Shown: positions 57,725-64,000 of the stretch, one piece after another | Layout of the letters: every line of letters starts with the position of its first letter | How positions within the stretch are numbered: the stretch's first letter is position 1 | Assembly: GCA_963715675.1 (NCBI GenBank) | Contig: OY970265.1 | Coordinates: forward strand, 3,534,001-3,598,000 | DNA: 64,000 nucleotides | DNA from: DASVWZ01 sp963715675 | GTDB taxonomy: Bacteria > Acidobacteriota > Terriglobia > Terriglobales > Acidobacteriaceae | Reading direction: 5' to 3' | Notes under the pieces: generated by a model | What the model saw: only the letters and a program-made list of their open reading frames with translations | Told to the model about the DNA's origin: nothing | Database searches by the model: none | Made by a program: the position numbers and the translations under genes

Positions 57725-59023
57725 TTAGGGATTATCCTCTGGCGGTGTCGTCGCAGCCGGCGGGGTCTGCGCCGGCATCTTCGGCGGACCGGCGTCCGGC
57801 TGCGTGGTTCTCTGCGAAATGTTGACCGCCGGCGGCGCTGGCTTGGTCCCGGTCGCCGGCTTCACGGTCGCCGTGCCTGCGGGCTTCGTTGACCCAGAGA
57901 TATTGTTCGCGGTGCCGTGGAGCGGCGTTGGCGGCTTTCCGGGCGCCACCGACTCGAGCAGCCGGCCCGCGTTCGTGCCGGGCGGCGGCGGCGACCCGGC
58001 CTGGGCGGCAACACCGGTCTGCGCGGCGCCGGCGCCTGCCGGCTTCGGCCCGGACGCAACTCCTTGGCCGGAAGCCTTCGTTGCATCCGTGGCCGGCTTG
58101 TCCGGAACCGACGGCAGACGCTGGGCCAGAATATCGGCGGCACGCTCCCGGGGTGCGCCTTCGGCCAGCACCGGTTCGATTTCCTGCTGCTGCGTGACCA
58201 CCAGCACTTCTTCCAGCCGGCTGAGGTCGGCCACCGGCTTCACTCGGATGTTGAGGAAGATATCCTGTCCGGGAAAAACCTTGGTTACGGTTCCGACCGG
58301 CAGTCCCTTCGGGAAGATCTGGTCGCCACCACTGGTCAGCACTTTCTCGCCTGGCTGCACCGCTTCATCGGACATCACTTTTTCCAGAATCACTTCCCCC
58401 GACGGTGTTCCCCGCAGTACCCCCTGCAGGCGCGACTTTTCCAGGATCGCGCCCACCCCGCTGGTCTGATCGTTGATCAGCAGCACCTGCGAGACCGACG
58501 TCTCCAGGGGCGCCCCCCCAAAGACTCGCAGCACCTTGCCCACCACGCCGTCCGCCGTGATCACCGCCATGTCCTGCTTGATGCCGTCGCGCGCACCTTT
58601 ATCAATGTAGATCGACCGGGATTGCTCGCTGCCGCTCGAACCGATCACTTGCGCGGCCACCGTCCGCGAAATGAATTGCTCTTTGAAGGCCAGCAGCGCC
58701 TGCAGTCGGTGCGCCTGCTCGGCATCCTCGCTAAGCCGGGCCTGCTCGATGTGGAGCTGTTCGATTTGCCGCTTGAGTTCGCGGTTTTCCTGCCGTACGC
58801 CGCGCAAATAGAAGTAGTTGTGCCACAGATCCCTGCCGCCGTGCTGCACCCGCACGATCGTCTTTTCCAGCGGCGTGATGGCATCCACCGCCCAGATCCG
58901 GATCAGCCGCGTGGACTGATTCTCCGTCGTGCGTTTGACCTGGACCGCGAGCCCAATCACTTGGGCAAACAAAACCGCCACCAGAACGGTGACGTTGCGG
59001 TAGCGCGTGATCAGGTTTTCCAT
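57725..59023 (-). CDS. mreC: rod shape-determining protein MreC
   Basis: 432 residues. N-terminal membrane helix (~11-28), coiled coil (QENRELKRQIEQLHIEQARL), and the two MreC beta domains (~110-270: AQVIGSSGSEQSRSIYIDKGARDGI, LINDQTSGVGAIL, VLTSGGDQIFPKGLPVGTV). A Pro/Ala/Thr-rich, probably disordered tail of about 140 residues follows. Such a long tail is unusual. MreC activates PBP2 in the periplasm. Confidence 0.92.
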   Translation of the reverse strand: MENLITRYRNVTVLVAVLFAQVIGLAVQVKRTTENQSTRLIRIWAVDAITPLEKTIVRVQHGGRDLWHNYFYLRGVRQENRELKRQIEQLHIEQARLSEDAEQAHRLQALLAFKEQFISRTVAAQVIGSSGSEQSRSIYIDKGARDGIKQDMAVITADGVVGKVLRVFGGAPLETSVSQVLLINDQTSGVGAILEKSRLQGVLRGTPSGEVILEKVMSDEAVQPGEKVLTSGGDQIFPKGLPVGTVTKVFPGQDIFLNIRVKPVADLSRLEEVLVVTQQQEIEPVLAEGAPRERAADILAQRLPSVPDKPATDATKASGQGVASGPKPAGAGAAQTGVAAQAGSPPPPGTNAGRLLESVAPGKPPTPLHGTANNISGSTKPAGTATVKPATGTKPAPPAVNISQRTTQPDAGPPKMPAQTPPAATTPPEDNP

Positions 59024-59039
59024 GACGAGACTGTCGTTA

Positions 59040-59122
59040 GTCGTTGGTCGGCCGTCGTTGGGCGAACCCGTCTTCCCTGGCGAGTTGACCGGACGTCCAC
59101 GGTTTAGCGAACGACCAACGAC
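59040..59122. repeat. inverted repeat between mreB and mreC
   Basis: GTCGTTGGTCG (59040-59050) and CGACCAACGAC (59112-59122) are a perfect 11-bp inverted repeat with ~61 bases between, and several imperfect copies of the same GTCGTTGG unit lie around it. It could form a stable hairpin in the mreBC transcript and tune mreC relative to mreB. Confidence 0.55.
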
Positions 59123-59143
59123 GGACGACCGACGACGGTTTCC

Positions 59144-60208
59144 CTACTCGATCGAAATCTTCCGCAGCAGTTTGAAGTCGCTCAGCATTTTGCCCGTCCC
59201 CAGCACCACGCTGCACAACGGGTCGTCGGCAATCGAAACCGGCAGGCCGGTTTCTTCGCGAATGCGCTTGTCCAGGTTCTTCAACAATGCGCCGCCGCCG
59301 GTCAGCACGATGCCGCGGTCGCTGATGTCCGCCGAAAGCTCCGGTGGGGTTCGCTCCAGCGCCACCCGAATCGCGTTCATAATGGTGGACACGCATTCAC
59401 TCAGCGCTTCCCGGATCTCGCTGTCATCCACGGTGATGGTTTTGGGCACGCCTTCAATCAGGTTGCGGCCCTTGATCTCCATTGTCAGCGGCTTGTCCAG
59501 CGGATACGCGGAGCCGATTTCGATCTTGATCTGCTCGGCAGTGCGTTCGCCAATCAGCAGATTATATTTCCGCTTCAGGTAATTCATGATGGCTTCGTCC
59601 ATCTGGTTGCCCGCCATCCGCACCGAACGCGAATACACGATGCCGCTCAGAGAAATGACTGCGATGTCGGTCGTGCCACCGCCGATATCAACCACCATGT
59701 TGCCGCTCGGCTCGGTGATCGGAAGCCCAGCTCCGATCGCCGCCACCATCGCCTGCTCCACCAGGTGCACTTCACTGGCTTTCGCGCGATACGCCGAGTC
59801 CATAACCGCGCGCTTTTCCACCTGCGTGATTTCCGACGGCACTCCGATCACAATCCGGGGATGCACCAGCATCTTCCGGTTGTGCGCCTTCTGAATAAAG
59901 TAATTCAGCATCTTCTCGGTGACTTTGAAGTCTGCGATCACGCCGTCTTTCATCGGCTTGATGGCCACGATGTTGCCCGGCGTGCGGCCCAGCATTTCCT
60001 TGGCTTCTTTGCCGACCGCTTCAACTTCTCCGGTGTTCTTGTTGATGGCCACGATGGAAGGCTCGTTCACCACGATGCCTTTGCCGCGCGCATACACGAG
60101 GGTGTTGGCAGTCCCCAGGTCAATGGCGAGATCGCTGGAAAAAACACTGAACAGCGATCGCATGTTGTGGCTGCGCGAACCGTTAGAGTGGAATCCGTTG
60201 GATGACAT
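59144..60208 (-). CDS. mreB: rod shape-determining protein MreB
   Basis: 354 residues, actin-like ATPase that guides wall synthesis. Phosphate-1 DLGTANTLVYARGKG, phosphate-2 and adenosine motifs (VVDIGGGTTDIAVISL, GIVLTGGGALL). Membrane-binding region normal (SVFSSDLAIDLG after a short N-terminal extension of about 20 residues). Full length. First of the mreB-mreC-mreD run; a FecR gene lies 152 bases upstream. Confidence 0.96.
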   Translation of the reverse strand: MSSNGFHSNGSRSHNMRSLFSVFSSDLAIDLGTANTLVYARGKGIVVNEPSIVAINKNTGEVEAVGKEAKEMLGRTPGNIVAIKPMKDGVIADFKVTEKMLNYFIQKAHNRKMLVHPRIVIGVPSEITQVEKRAVMDSAYRAKASEVHLVEQAMVAAIGAGLPITEPSGNMVVDIGGGTTDIAVISLSGIVYSRSVRMAGNQMDEAIMNYLKRKYNLLIGERTAEQIKIEIGSAYPLDKPLTMEIKGRNLIEGVPKTITVDDSEIREALSECVSTIMNAIRVALERTPPELSADISDRGIVLTGGGALLKNLDKRIREETGLPVSIADDPLCSVVLGTGKMLSDFKLLRKISIE

Positions 60209-60360
60209 AACTGCGCTTTCTCTCTTATGAACTAGGCCGCTCCCGGTCTTGCCCGCAACCCCTGGCGATGCCTCGTACCATTCTAATGCTTTTTGTACTC
60301 CGCCTCGCGCTTACGCCGGTGGCTTGCCAAGGGCCGCGACCCGTCGACCCTTGCCACGCT

Positions 60361-61644
60361 TTACTGAATGACCACCTTTTTCTGCAGAGTATTCACTCCG
60401 CCTTTCGCATTCTGTGCCGTAATCGTGATGGTGCTTTCTCCCGCCGGCAACGGCGGCGTGAAGAAATGGAAACTTCCATCTGTCCCCACCACCGGGACTT
60501 CGCGGCCGTTCACCATCACCCGCGCCCCAATCTCGGTCTTTCCCGTCAGTTCAATGACGTGCCCGTGCTGGATGAACGGATCCAAATCCAGATTGATGGC
60601 TTCGGTGTCTTTGCCGCGGGGAATCAGCGTAAAGCGGTTCTTCTCACTCTCCACCGATTCTTTTCCGTGGGCGTCTTTCGATTGCACCGTCCAGTAGTAT
60701 GCCCCCTCCACCAGCCCGGAAACCATCACATCCGCCGTCTTCACTTCTCGGTCGACGATGACGGAAGAGAAATACGGATTTCGCGAGATCCGCATGCGAT
60801 ACGCTTTGGCGTTGGCCATGGGCGTCCAGGAGAATTCAATCGGCCGCGCATCCCCCGAACTGAAAATCGGCATCATGTTGGCCGGAGAAATCGGGGTGGG
60901 CGGGCCGATTTCCTTCAACTTCTCCATGTGTCGAGCCTGCGATTGAAAGTTCACTTTTTCCCAGTCCGCCAGGCGAACGGTTTCCCCGTTACGGGTCACG
61001 TCACCCGTACCCTTTTTTACCAGGATCTCGTGCTGATCGGCCTTGGGATCATTGTGTACCATGGCGGCACTGTCCGGCGCCAGAGACGCCGTCGCGCCAT
61101 CCACGATCACCTGCGATTTCGATCCCTGCACATACGTGCCCGTCGCCAGGTCCACCGTCCCCGTGCTCACGGCCACCGCTACGCTGGTCTGGGCCTCGCC
61201 ATTGGCCGAGTTTTCCTCCACCACGATGAGAGAGTCCTGCTTCACCGTGTAGTTAGTCCCATCATTGAAGACAATCTTGGCCATGCCCTCAGAACTCGTT
61301 TGCACCACATCACCCTTCTCCAGGGGCACGCTGTAGTCGGCGGTGATCCAGCTGTTGCCATTCGCCTTTTTCACCCGCACCGTGCCGTCGAGCGCTGTGA
61401 AGTGCGCCTGCTGGGAGTTGACGCTGTTCGGCTTCGCCGGATTCCCCGCGACTCCCGCCACCGCTTCAAGCAGGTGGGTGCCCAGGCTGTCGGCTGCCTT
61501 GATGCCGCTCTCCGTCAGTTGCGGAAACGCCAGCCGCATCCCCAGAACAAACGTCGCCACCACCGCCAGGACCGCCAGCAGCACGCTGCGGTACGTGACC
61601 GTCCTCCATGCAACGTGAATTCCAGGCTTGCTGTTCACCGACAC
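60361..61644 (-). CDS. FecR-domain protein with membrane anchor
   Basis: 427 residues from a GTG at 61644 (after GGGTGGGAC); another GTG lies two codons on. N-terminal membrane helix (~20-40, SVLLAVLAVVATFVLG), FecR beta domain (~75-200: TALDGTVRVKKANGNSWITADYSVPLEKGDVVQT), a fibronectin/Ig-like module (~245-330: IEFSWTPMANAKAYRMRIS), and a C-terminal Big-9-like domain (ELTGKTEIGARVMVNGREV). No sigma factor or TonB receptor is nearby, so it is not a classical FecR. Probably a periplasmic surface or cell-wall protein; its position upstream of mreB hints at envelope function. Confidence 0.8.
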   Translation of the reverse strand: MSVNSKPGIHVAWRTVTYRSVLLAVLAVVATFVLGMRLAFPQLTESGIKAADSLGTHLLEAVAGVAGNPAKPNSVNSQQAHFTALDGTVRVKKANGNSWITADYSVPLEKGDVVQTSSEGMAKIVFNDGTNYTVKQDSLIVVEENSANGEAQTSVAVAVSTGTVDLATGTYVQGSKSQVIVDGATASLAPDSAAMVHNDPKADQHEILVKKGTGDVTRNGETVRLADWEKVNFQSQARHMEKLKEIGPPTPISPANMMPIFSSGDARPIEFSWTPMANAKAYRMRISRNPYFSSVIVDREVKTADVMVSGLVEGAYYWTVQSKDAHGKESVESEKNRFTLIPRGKDTEAINLDLDPFIQHGHVIELTGKTEIGARVMVNGREVPVVGTDGSFHFFTPPLPAGESTITITAQNAKGGVNTLQKKVVIQ

Positions 61645-61895
61645 ACCCGTCCCACCCAAACGCCATCCAAAATCTACACAATACGGAGCTAAATCGCAGA
61701 GTATCACAAGGACAAAAATACCCGGAATGAGTAATCAACCGAACAAGTTACCTTCGTGTGAGAACGAGGAACTCACCTCTGTCATGCCGGGACGCACCGA
61801 CTCCGCCGGCACCTACCCCGGCGCTTTCCATTCACAGAATTTCCGTCATCATGTTCAATCGGGTCCCCGGGAGGTGTCCCGGCACTGCGCTGATC

Positions 61896-61923
61896 TTGAC
61901 CAACGGGGCGTGAGCCTCGTCAC
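61896..61923 (+). repeat. upstream repeat of paralogue 5
   Basis: TTGACCAACGGGGCG (from 61896) followed by CCTCGTCAC; the same sequence with small changes precedes paralogue 6 at 62781-62810. The duplication that made the two genes therefore included their upstream regions. TTGACC might be a -35, without a matching -10. Confidence 0.6.
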
Positions 61924-61972
61924 AGAGAAACTTGCTGCCGGGGGTACAATGGTGGCGTCGGCGGAGGAGCTT

Positions 61973-62755
61973 ATGCAACCGTCTTCTCGACCGCCTAGAA
62001 CACCTTCTAGGTTCTCCGATTCAGTCCGTCATCAACTCAATATGTATGCCCTTGCCGCGAGCGCAGCTGGGGTGGGAGTGCTGGCCCTGGCGAAGCCAGC
62101 CGAGGCGAAGGTTGTGTACACGCCCGCGCATCAGCAGATTGTGCTCAATCATCCGCTTCTTCTAGACGTCAACCACGACGGCAAGACGGATTTTACGCTT
62201 AGCTGGATGAACTTCGCGGCGTGTGCTGGATACAACGGCAGCTGCCCTGGAAGCCTTCTCCAAGTCCTCGAACGCTTCCATGACCGTTTTTACGGGCCGC
62301 CGCAGGGGGTGGTGGCTTCTTCAAAAGGCACGTGGCCCGGCTGGCCTGCTGCGCTCCGTGCGGGGGTTCGAGTCGGGACGCCGGGACAACGCTTTGGTGC
62401 TAGCAGCGAAATGGCCGCAGTAGCCGCCCGTAGCTGTTATTCCCGGTGTCGAAGCCACTACGAATTTGGTCCGTGGGAAACTCCTGCGGTGGAAAAGGAC
62501 CGCTATCTCGGCTTCAAGTTTCTGATGAGCGGAAAGTACCACTACGGCTGGGCGCGAATCGCCTTCGACCATCCAGTGGATGCGATCCTGACTGGCTACG
62601 CCTACGAGACAATTGCAAACAAGCCCATCGTGACCGGCAAAACGAAAGGACCAGATGTGATCACGGTTCAACCGGCCACGCTCGGCCATCTGGCGGGAGG
62701 AACATCGGCAATCTCGCGTTGGCGCGTGAATCAAACCGCCGCGGCTCCTCAGTAG
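61973..62755 (+). CDS. exported GWARL-family protein, paralogue 5
   Basis: 260 residues from ATG 61973, after GCGGAGGAGCTT. Signal segment NMYALAASAAGVGVLALA ends PAEAK (~46), then VVYTPAH, Ca loop DVNHDGKTD (65-73), a Cys-containing variable middle (ACAGYNGSC, RSCYSRCRS), RYLGFKF, HYGWARIAF, GYAYETIANKPI, KTKGPDVIT. The tail TLGHLAGGTSAISRWR is the longest version of the shared C-terminal motif. The frame is open upstream by chance to 61628. First of the second tandem array, 45 kb from the first array. Confidence 0.85.
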   Translation: MQPSSRPPRTPSRFSDSVRHQLNMYALAASAAGVGVLALAKPAEAKVVYTPAHQQIVLNHPLLLDVNHDGKTDFTLSWMNFAACAGYNGSCPGSLLQVLERFHDRFYGPPQGVVASSKGTWPGWPAALRAGVRVGTPGQRFGASSEMAAVAARSCYSRCRSHYEFGPWETPAVEKDRYLGFKFLMSGKYHYGWARIAFDHPVDAILTGYAYETIANKPIVTGKTKGPDVITVQPATLGHLAGGTSAISRWRVNQTAAAPQ

Positions 62756-62780
62756 CTCGCAGGCGGCAGAGTTGTTGCTT

Positions 62781-62810
62781 TTGACCAACGGGGCGCGAGC
62801 GCCTCGTCAC
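62781..62810 (+). repeat. upstream repeat of paralogue 6
   Basis: TTGACCAACGGGGCG then GAGC-GCCTCGTCAC; the same block as at 61896-61923, located 53 bases before the paralogue 6 start. Confidence 0.6.
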
Positions 62811-62862
62811 CGAAGGACTTAATGCCGGATCTGGAATGGATTGCATCCGGCAGGAGGGATTT

Positions 62863-63618
62863 ATGAAACCAGTTTCGCAACCGCCTAAAATGCCTTTCAG
62901 GCTTTCCGATTCAGCCCATCACCAACTCAATATGTATGCCCTTGCAGCCAGTGCAGCCGGAGTGGGCATCTTGGCGTTGGCGCAGCCAGCCGAGTCAAGG
63001 ATCGTTTTCTCACCTGCAAACAAACCTCTTCCGCTCTGCGGCCACAACACTAAACTCTGCTTCAAACTCGACCTCAACCACGATGGCATTGTAGATTTTG
63101 TATTTCCGTTCAGTAGCCAGATAAAACCCATGTGCTCAAGTCCGGCTGGTCTATGGGTGGAGAATCCAGTGTCGAGAATGGAAACGGCAAAGACTCCAAA
63201 GAACGAGATATGGGGAACGCTTACCCATCGCTTCCGAGTCGCCTCAACCCTGAGTTCGGGGGTCAGTGTGGGCGACAACAGTGTGAAGTTCAACTCCAAG
63301 AACAATGTCATGCGGGCGTGGTGTTTCTCCGGCACTGGCTCAAGCGACAGGAACCGGTGGGGTCCATGGGCGCCCGGGCTACAAGACCGTTATCTTGGAT
63401 TGAAGTTCTACACCAAGGGAAAGGCGCACTATGGGTGGGCACGACTGAGTATTACTGGTGCGAGCGACCGGCAACCAATCCTGACTGGCTACGCCTACGA
63501 GACCGTCGCAGACAAGCCAATCGTGACCGGCAAGACCAAAGGGCCGGATGTCATCACACCGGGACCCGGCAGCCTCGGTCGGCTTTCCCAAGGATCGGCT
63601 GGGCGCTTGGGAAAGTAG
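62863..63618 (+). CDS. exported GWARL-family protein, paralogue 6
   Basis: 251 residues from ATG 62863, after GCAGGAGGGATTT. Signal segment NMYALAASAAGVGILALA ends PAESR (~46), then IVFSPAN, Ca loop DLNHDGIVD (70-78), variable middle with two Cys, RYLGLKF, HYGWARLSI, GYAYETVADKPI, KTKGPDVIT, tail SLGRLSQG. The N-terminal ~45 residues are almost identical to paralogue 5, so these two are recent duplicates of each other. Exported protein of unknown function. Confidence 0.85.
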   Translation: MKPVSQPPKMPFRLSDSAHHQLNMYALAASAAGVGILALAQPAESRIVFSPANKPLPLCGHNTKLCFKLDLNHDGIVDFVFPFSSQIKPMCSSPAGLWVENPVSRMETAKTPKNEIWGTLTHRFRVASTLSSGVSVGDNSVKFNSKNNVMRAWCFSGTGSSDRNRWGPWAPGLQDRYLGLKFYTKGKAHYGWARLSITGASDRQPILTGYAYETVADKPIVTGKTKGPDVITPGPGSLGRLSQGSAGRLGK

Positions 63619-63784
63619 CAACGCTGGTCAGGACACTACCGGTGCGCATTGCCTCGGTGGTCGTCCCTATCCCGAGTGCCCATTGCCCACCGACCTCGCC
63701 TCCTTGTCAAATCCCCGCAAATTATGCAAAAATAATGGTTTGTCTCAGCCCCTCCGTAGGGATTAGGAAAGGAACATAAGCTCT

Positions 63785-64000
63785 GTGTTGATGATTCGTC
63801 TAACGCGCACGGGTGCGCGCAAGCAGCCGCAGTACCGGGTGGTGGTGATCGAAAAGGAACGCGCTCGCAACGGGCGGCCGGTCGAAGTGGTCGGGACCTA
63901 CAATCCCCGCACCGAACCTGCCAGCATCGTGTTGAAGCGCGAGCGTGTCGAATACTGGGTTTCCAAAGGCGCGAAAATGTCCGACCGCGTCAGCAAGATC
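63785..64000 (+). CDS. rpsP: 30S ribosomal protein bS16, cut by the window edge
   Basis: 72 codons visible. MIRLTRTGARKQPQYRVVVIEKE and VVGTYNPRTEP are diagnostic for bS16, a small-subunit assembly protein. GTG 63785, TTG 63788 and ATG 63791 are all in frame; AGGAAAGGAA at 63766-63774 is best spaced for GTG 63785. The 3' end lies beyond base 64000. In many bacteria rpsP heads an operon with rimM, trmD and rplS. Confidence 0.95.
   Translation, partial: MLMIRLTRTGARKQPQYRVVVIEKERARNGRPVEVVGTYNPRTEPASIVLKRERVEYWVSKGAKMSDRVSKI

Noticed and set aside
60268..61692. 474-aa plus-strand open frame
   Set aside because: His/Arg-rich antisense of the FecR gene; no start signal or domain.
1..64000. tRNA, rRNA, CRISPR arrays, prophage or conjugation genes
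   Set aside because: Looked for by eye on both strands; no tRNA T-arm/CCA patterns, no repeat-spacer arrays, and no integrase or phage structural genes were recognised. A covariance search would be needed to exclude tRNAs fully.

Overview
The window reads as a piece of chromosome from an Acidobacteriota bacterium of the Terriglobia / Koribacter type. This is inferred from family content, not from a search. The signs are DUF4340, GloVer-repeat and FG-GAP/ASH-domain secreted proteins, several DinB-fold proteins, an RNase E/G with a long acidic insertion, GTCATCCTGAG-type intergenic repeats, and a high-GC Gram-negative layout. Genes are dense on both strands. I saw no rRNA, tRNA or CRISPR array. 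The right edge cuts rpsP.

Layout. 0-5.6 kb: plus-strand genes for a PilZ protein, an AMIN/FecR-like secreted protein, EF-P, acylphosphatase, apt and an aldehyde dehydrogenase, with a minus-strand YtxH gene. 5.6-12.7 kb: mostly minus-strand metabolism (amino-acid racemase, DUF4340, 2-oxoglutarate dehydrogenase E1, DinB, ilvE), plus an agmatinase-family gene. 13.2-16.5 kb: four tandem paralogues of a secreted protein family I cannot name. 16.5-25.5 kb: LysM/glycoside-hydrolase-like protein, orphan ClpB-type AAA protein, GloVer protein, mutM-family glycosylase, M13 peptidase. 25.5-27.9 kb: a two-gene NfnAB-like flavoprotein operon. 28-37.5 kb: an accessory-looking stretch with an intact IS5-type element, a 758-aa FG-GAP/ASH protein, mazEF- and higBA-like toxin-antitoxin pairs around a 992-aa receiver/ATP-grasp protein, and a decayed gene. 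37.5-42 kb: tdh, DUF1287, DUF1572, a small membrane protein, a 13-codon Lys-rich ORF with its own terminator, a MerR regulator and a SUMF1-fold protein. 42.1-45.7 kb: the F420 operon cofG-cofD-cofC-cofE, with a flavin reductase gene divergent from it. 46.5-50.2 kb: alcohol dehydrogenase, CTP-synthase-like amidotransferase, and a LemA-GIDE pair. 50.3-61.6 kb: the envelope/shape block FecR-mreB-mreC-mreD-mrdA-rodA-rng (minus strand), interrupted by one plus-strand PilZ gene. 62-63.6 kb: two further members of the 13-16 kb family, then rpsP.

Most distinctive content: (1) six paralogues of one exported family in two arrays, all with the same signal segment, one EF-hand-like loop, a GWARL core and a shared C-terminal tail; (2) the receiver-receiver-ATP-grasp protein between two toxin-antitoxin modules; (3) the Lys-rich micro-ORF with strong ribosome binding site and strong terminator; (4) a CTP-synthase-like amidotransferase that has lost the canonical His/Glu of the triad; (5) EF-P with Asn at the loop tip.
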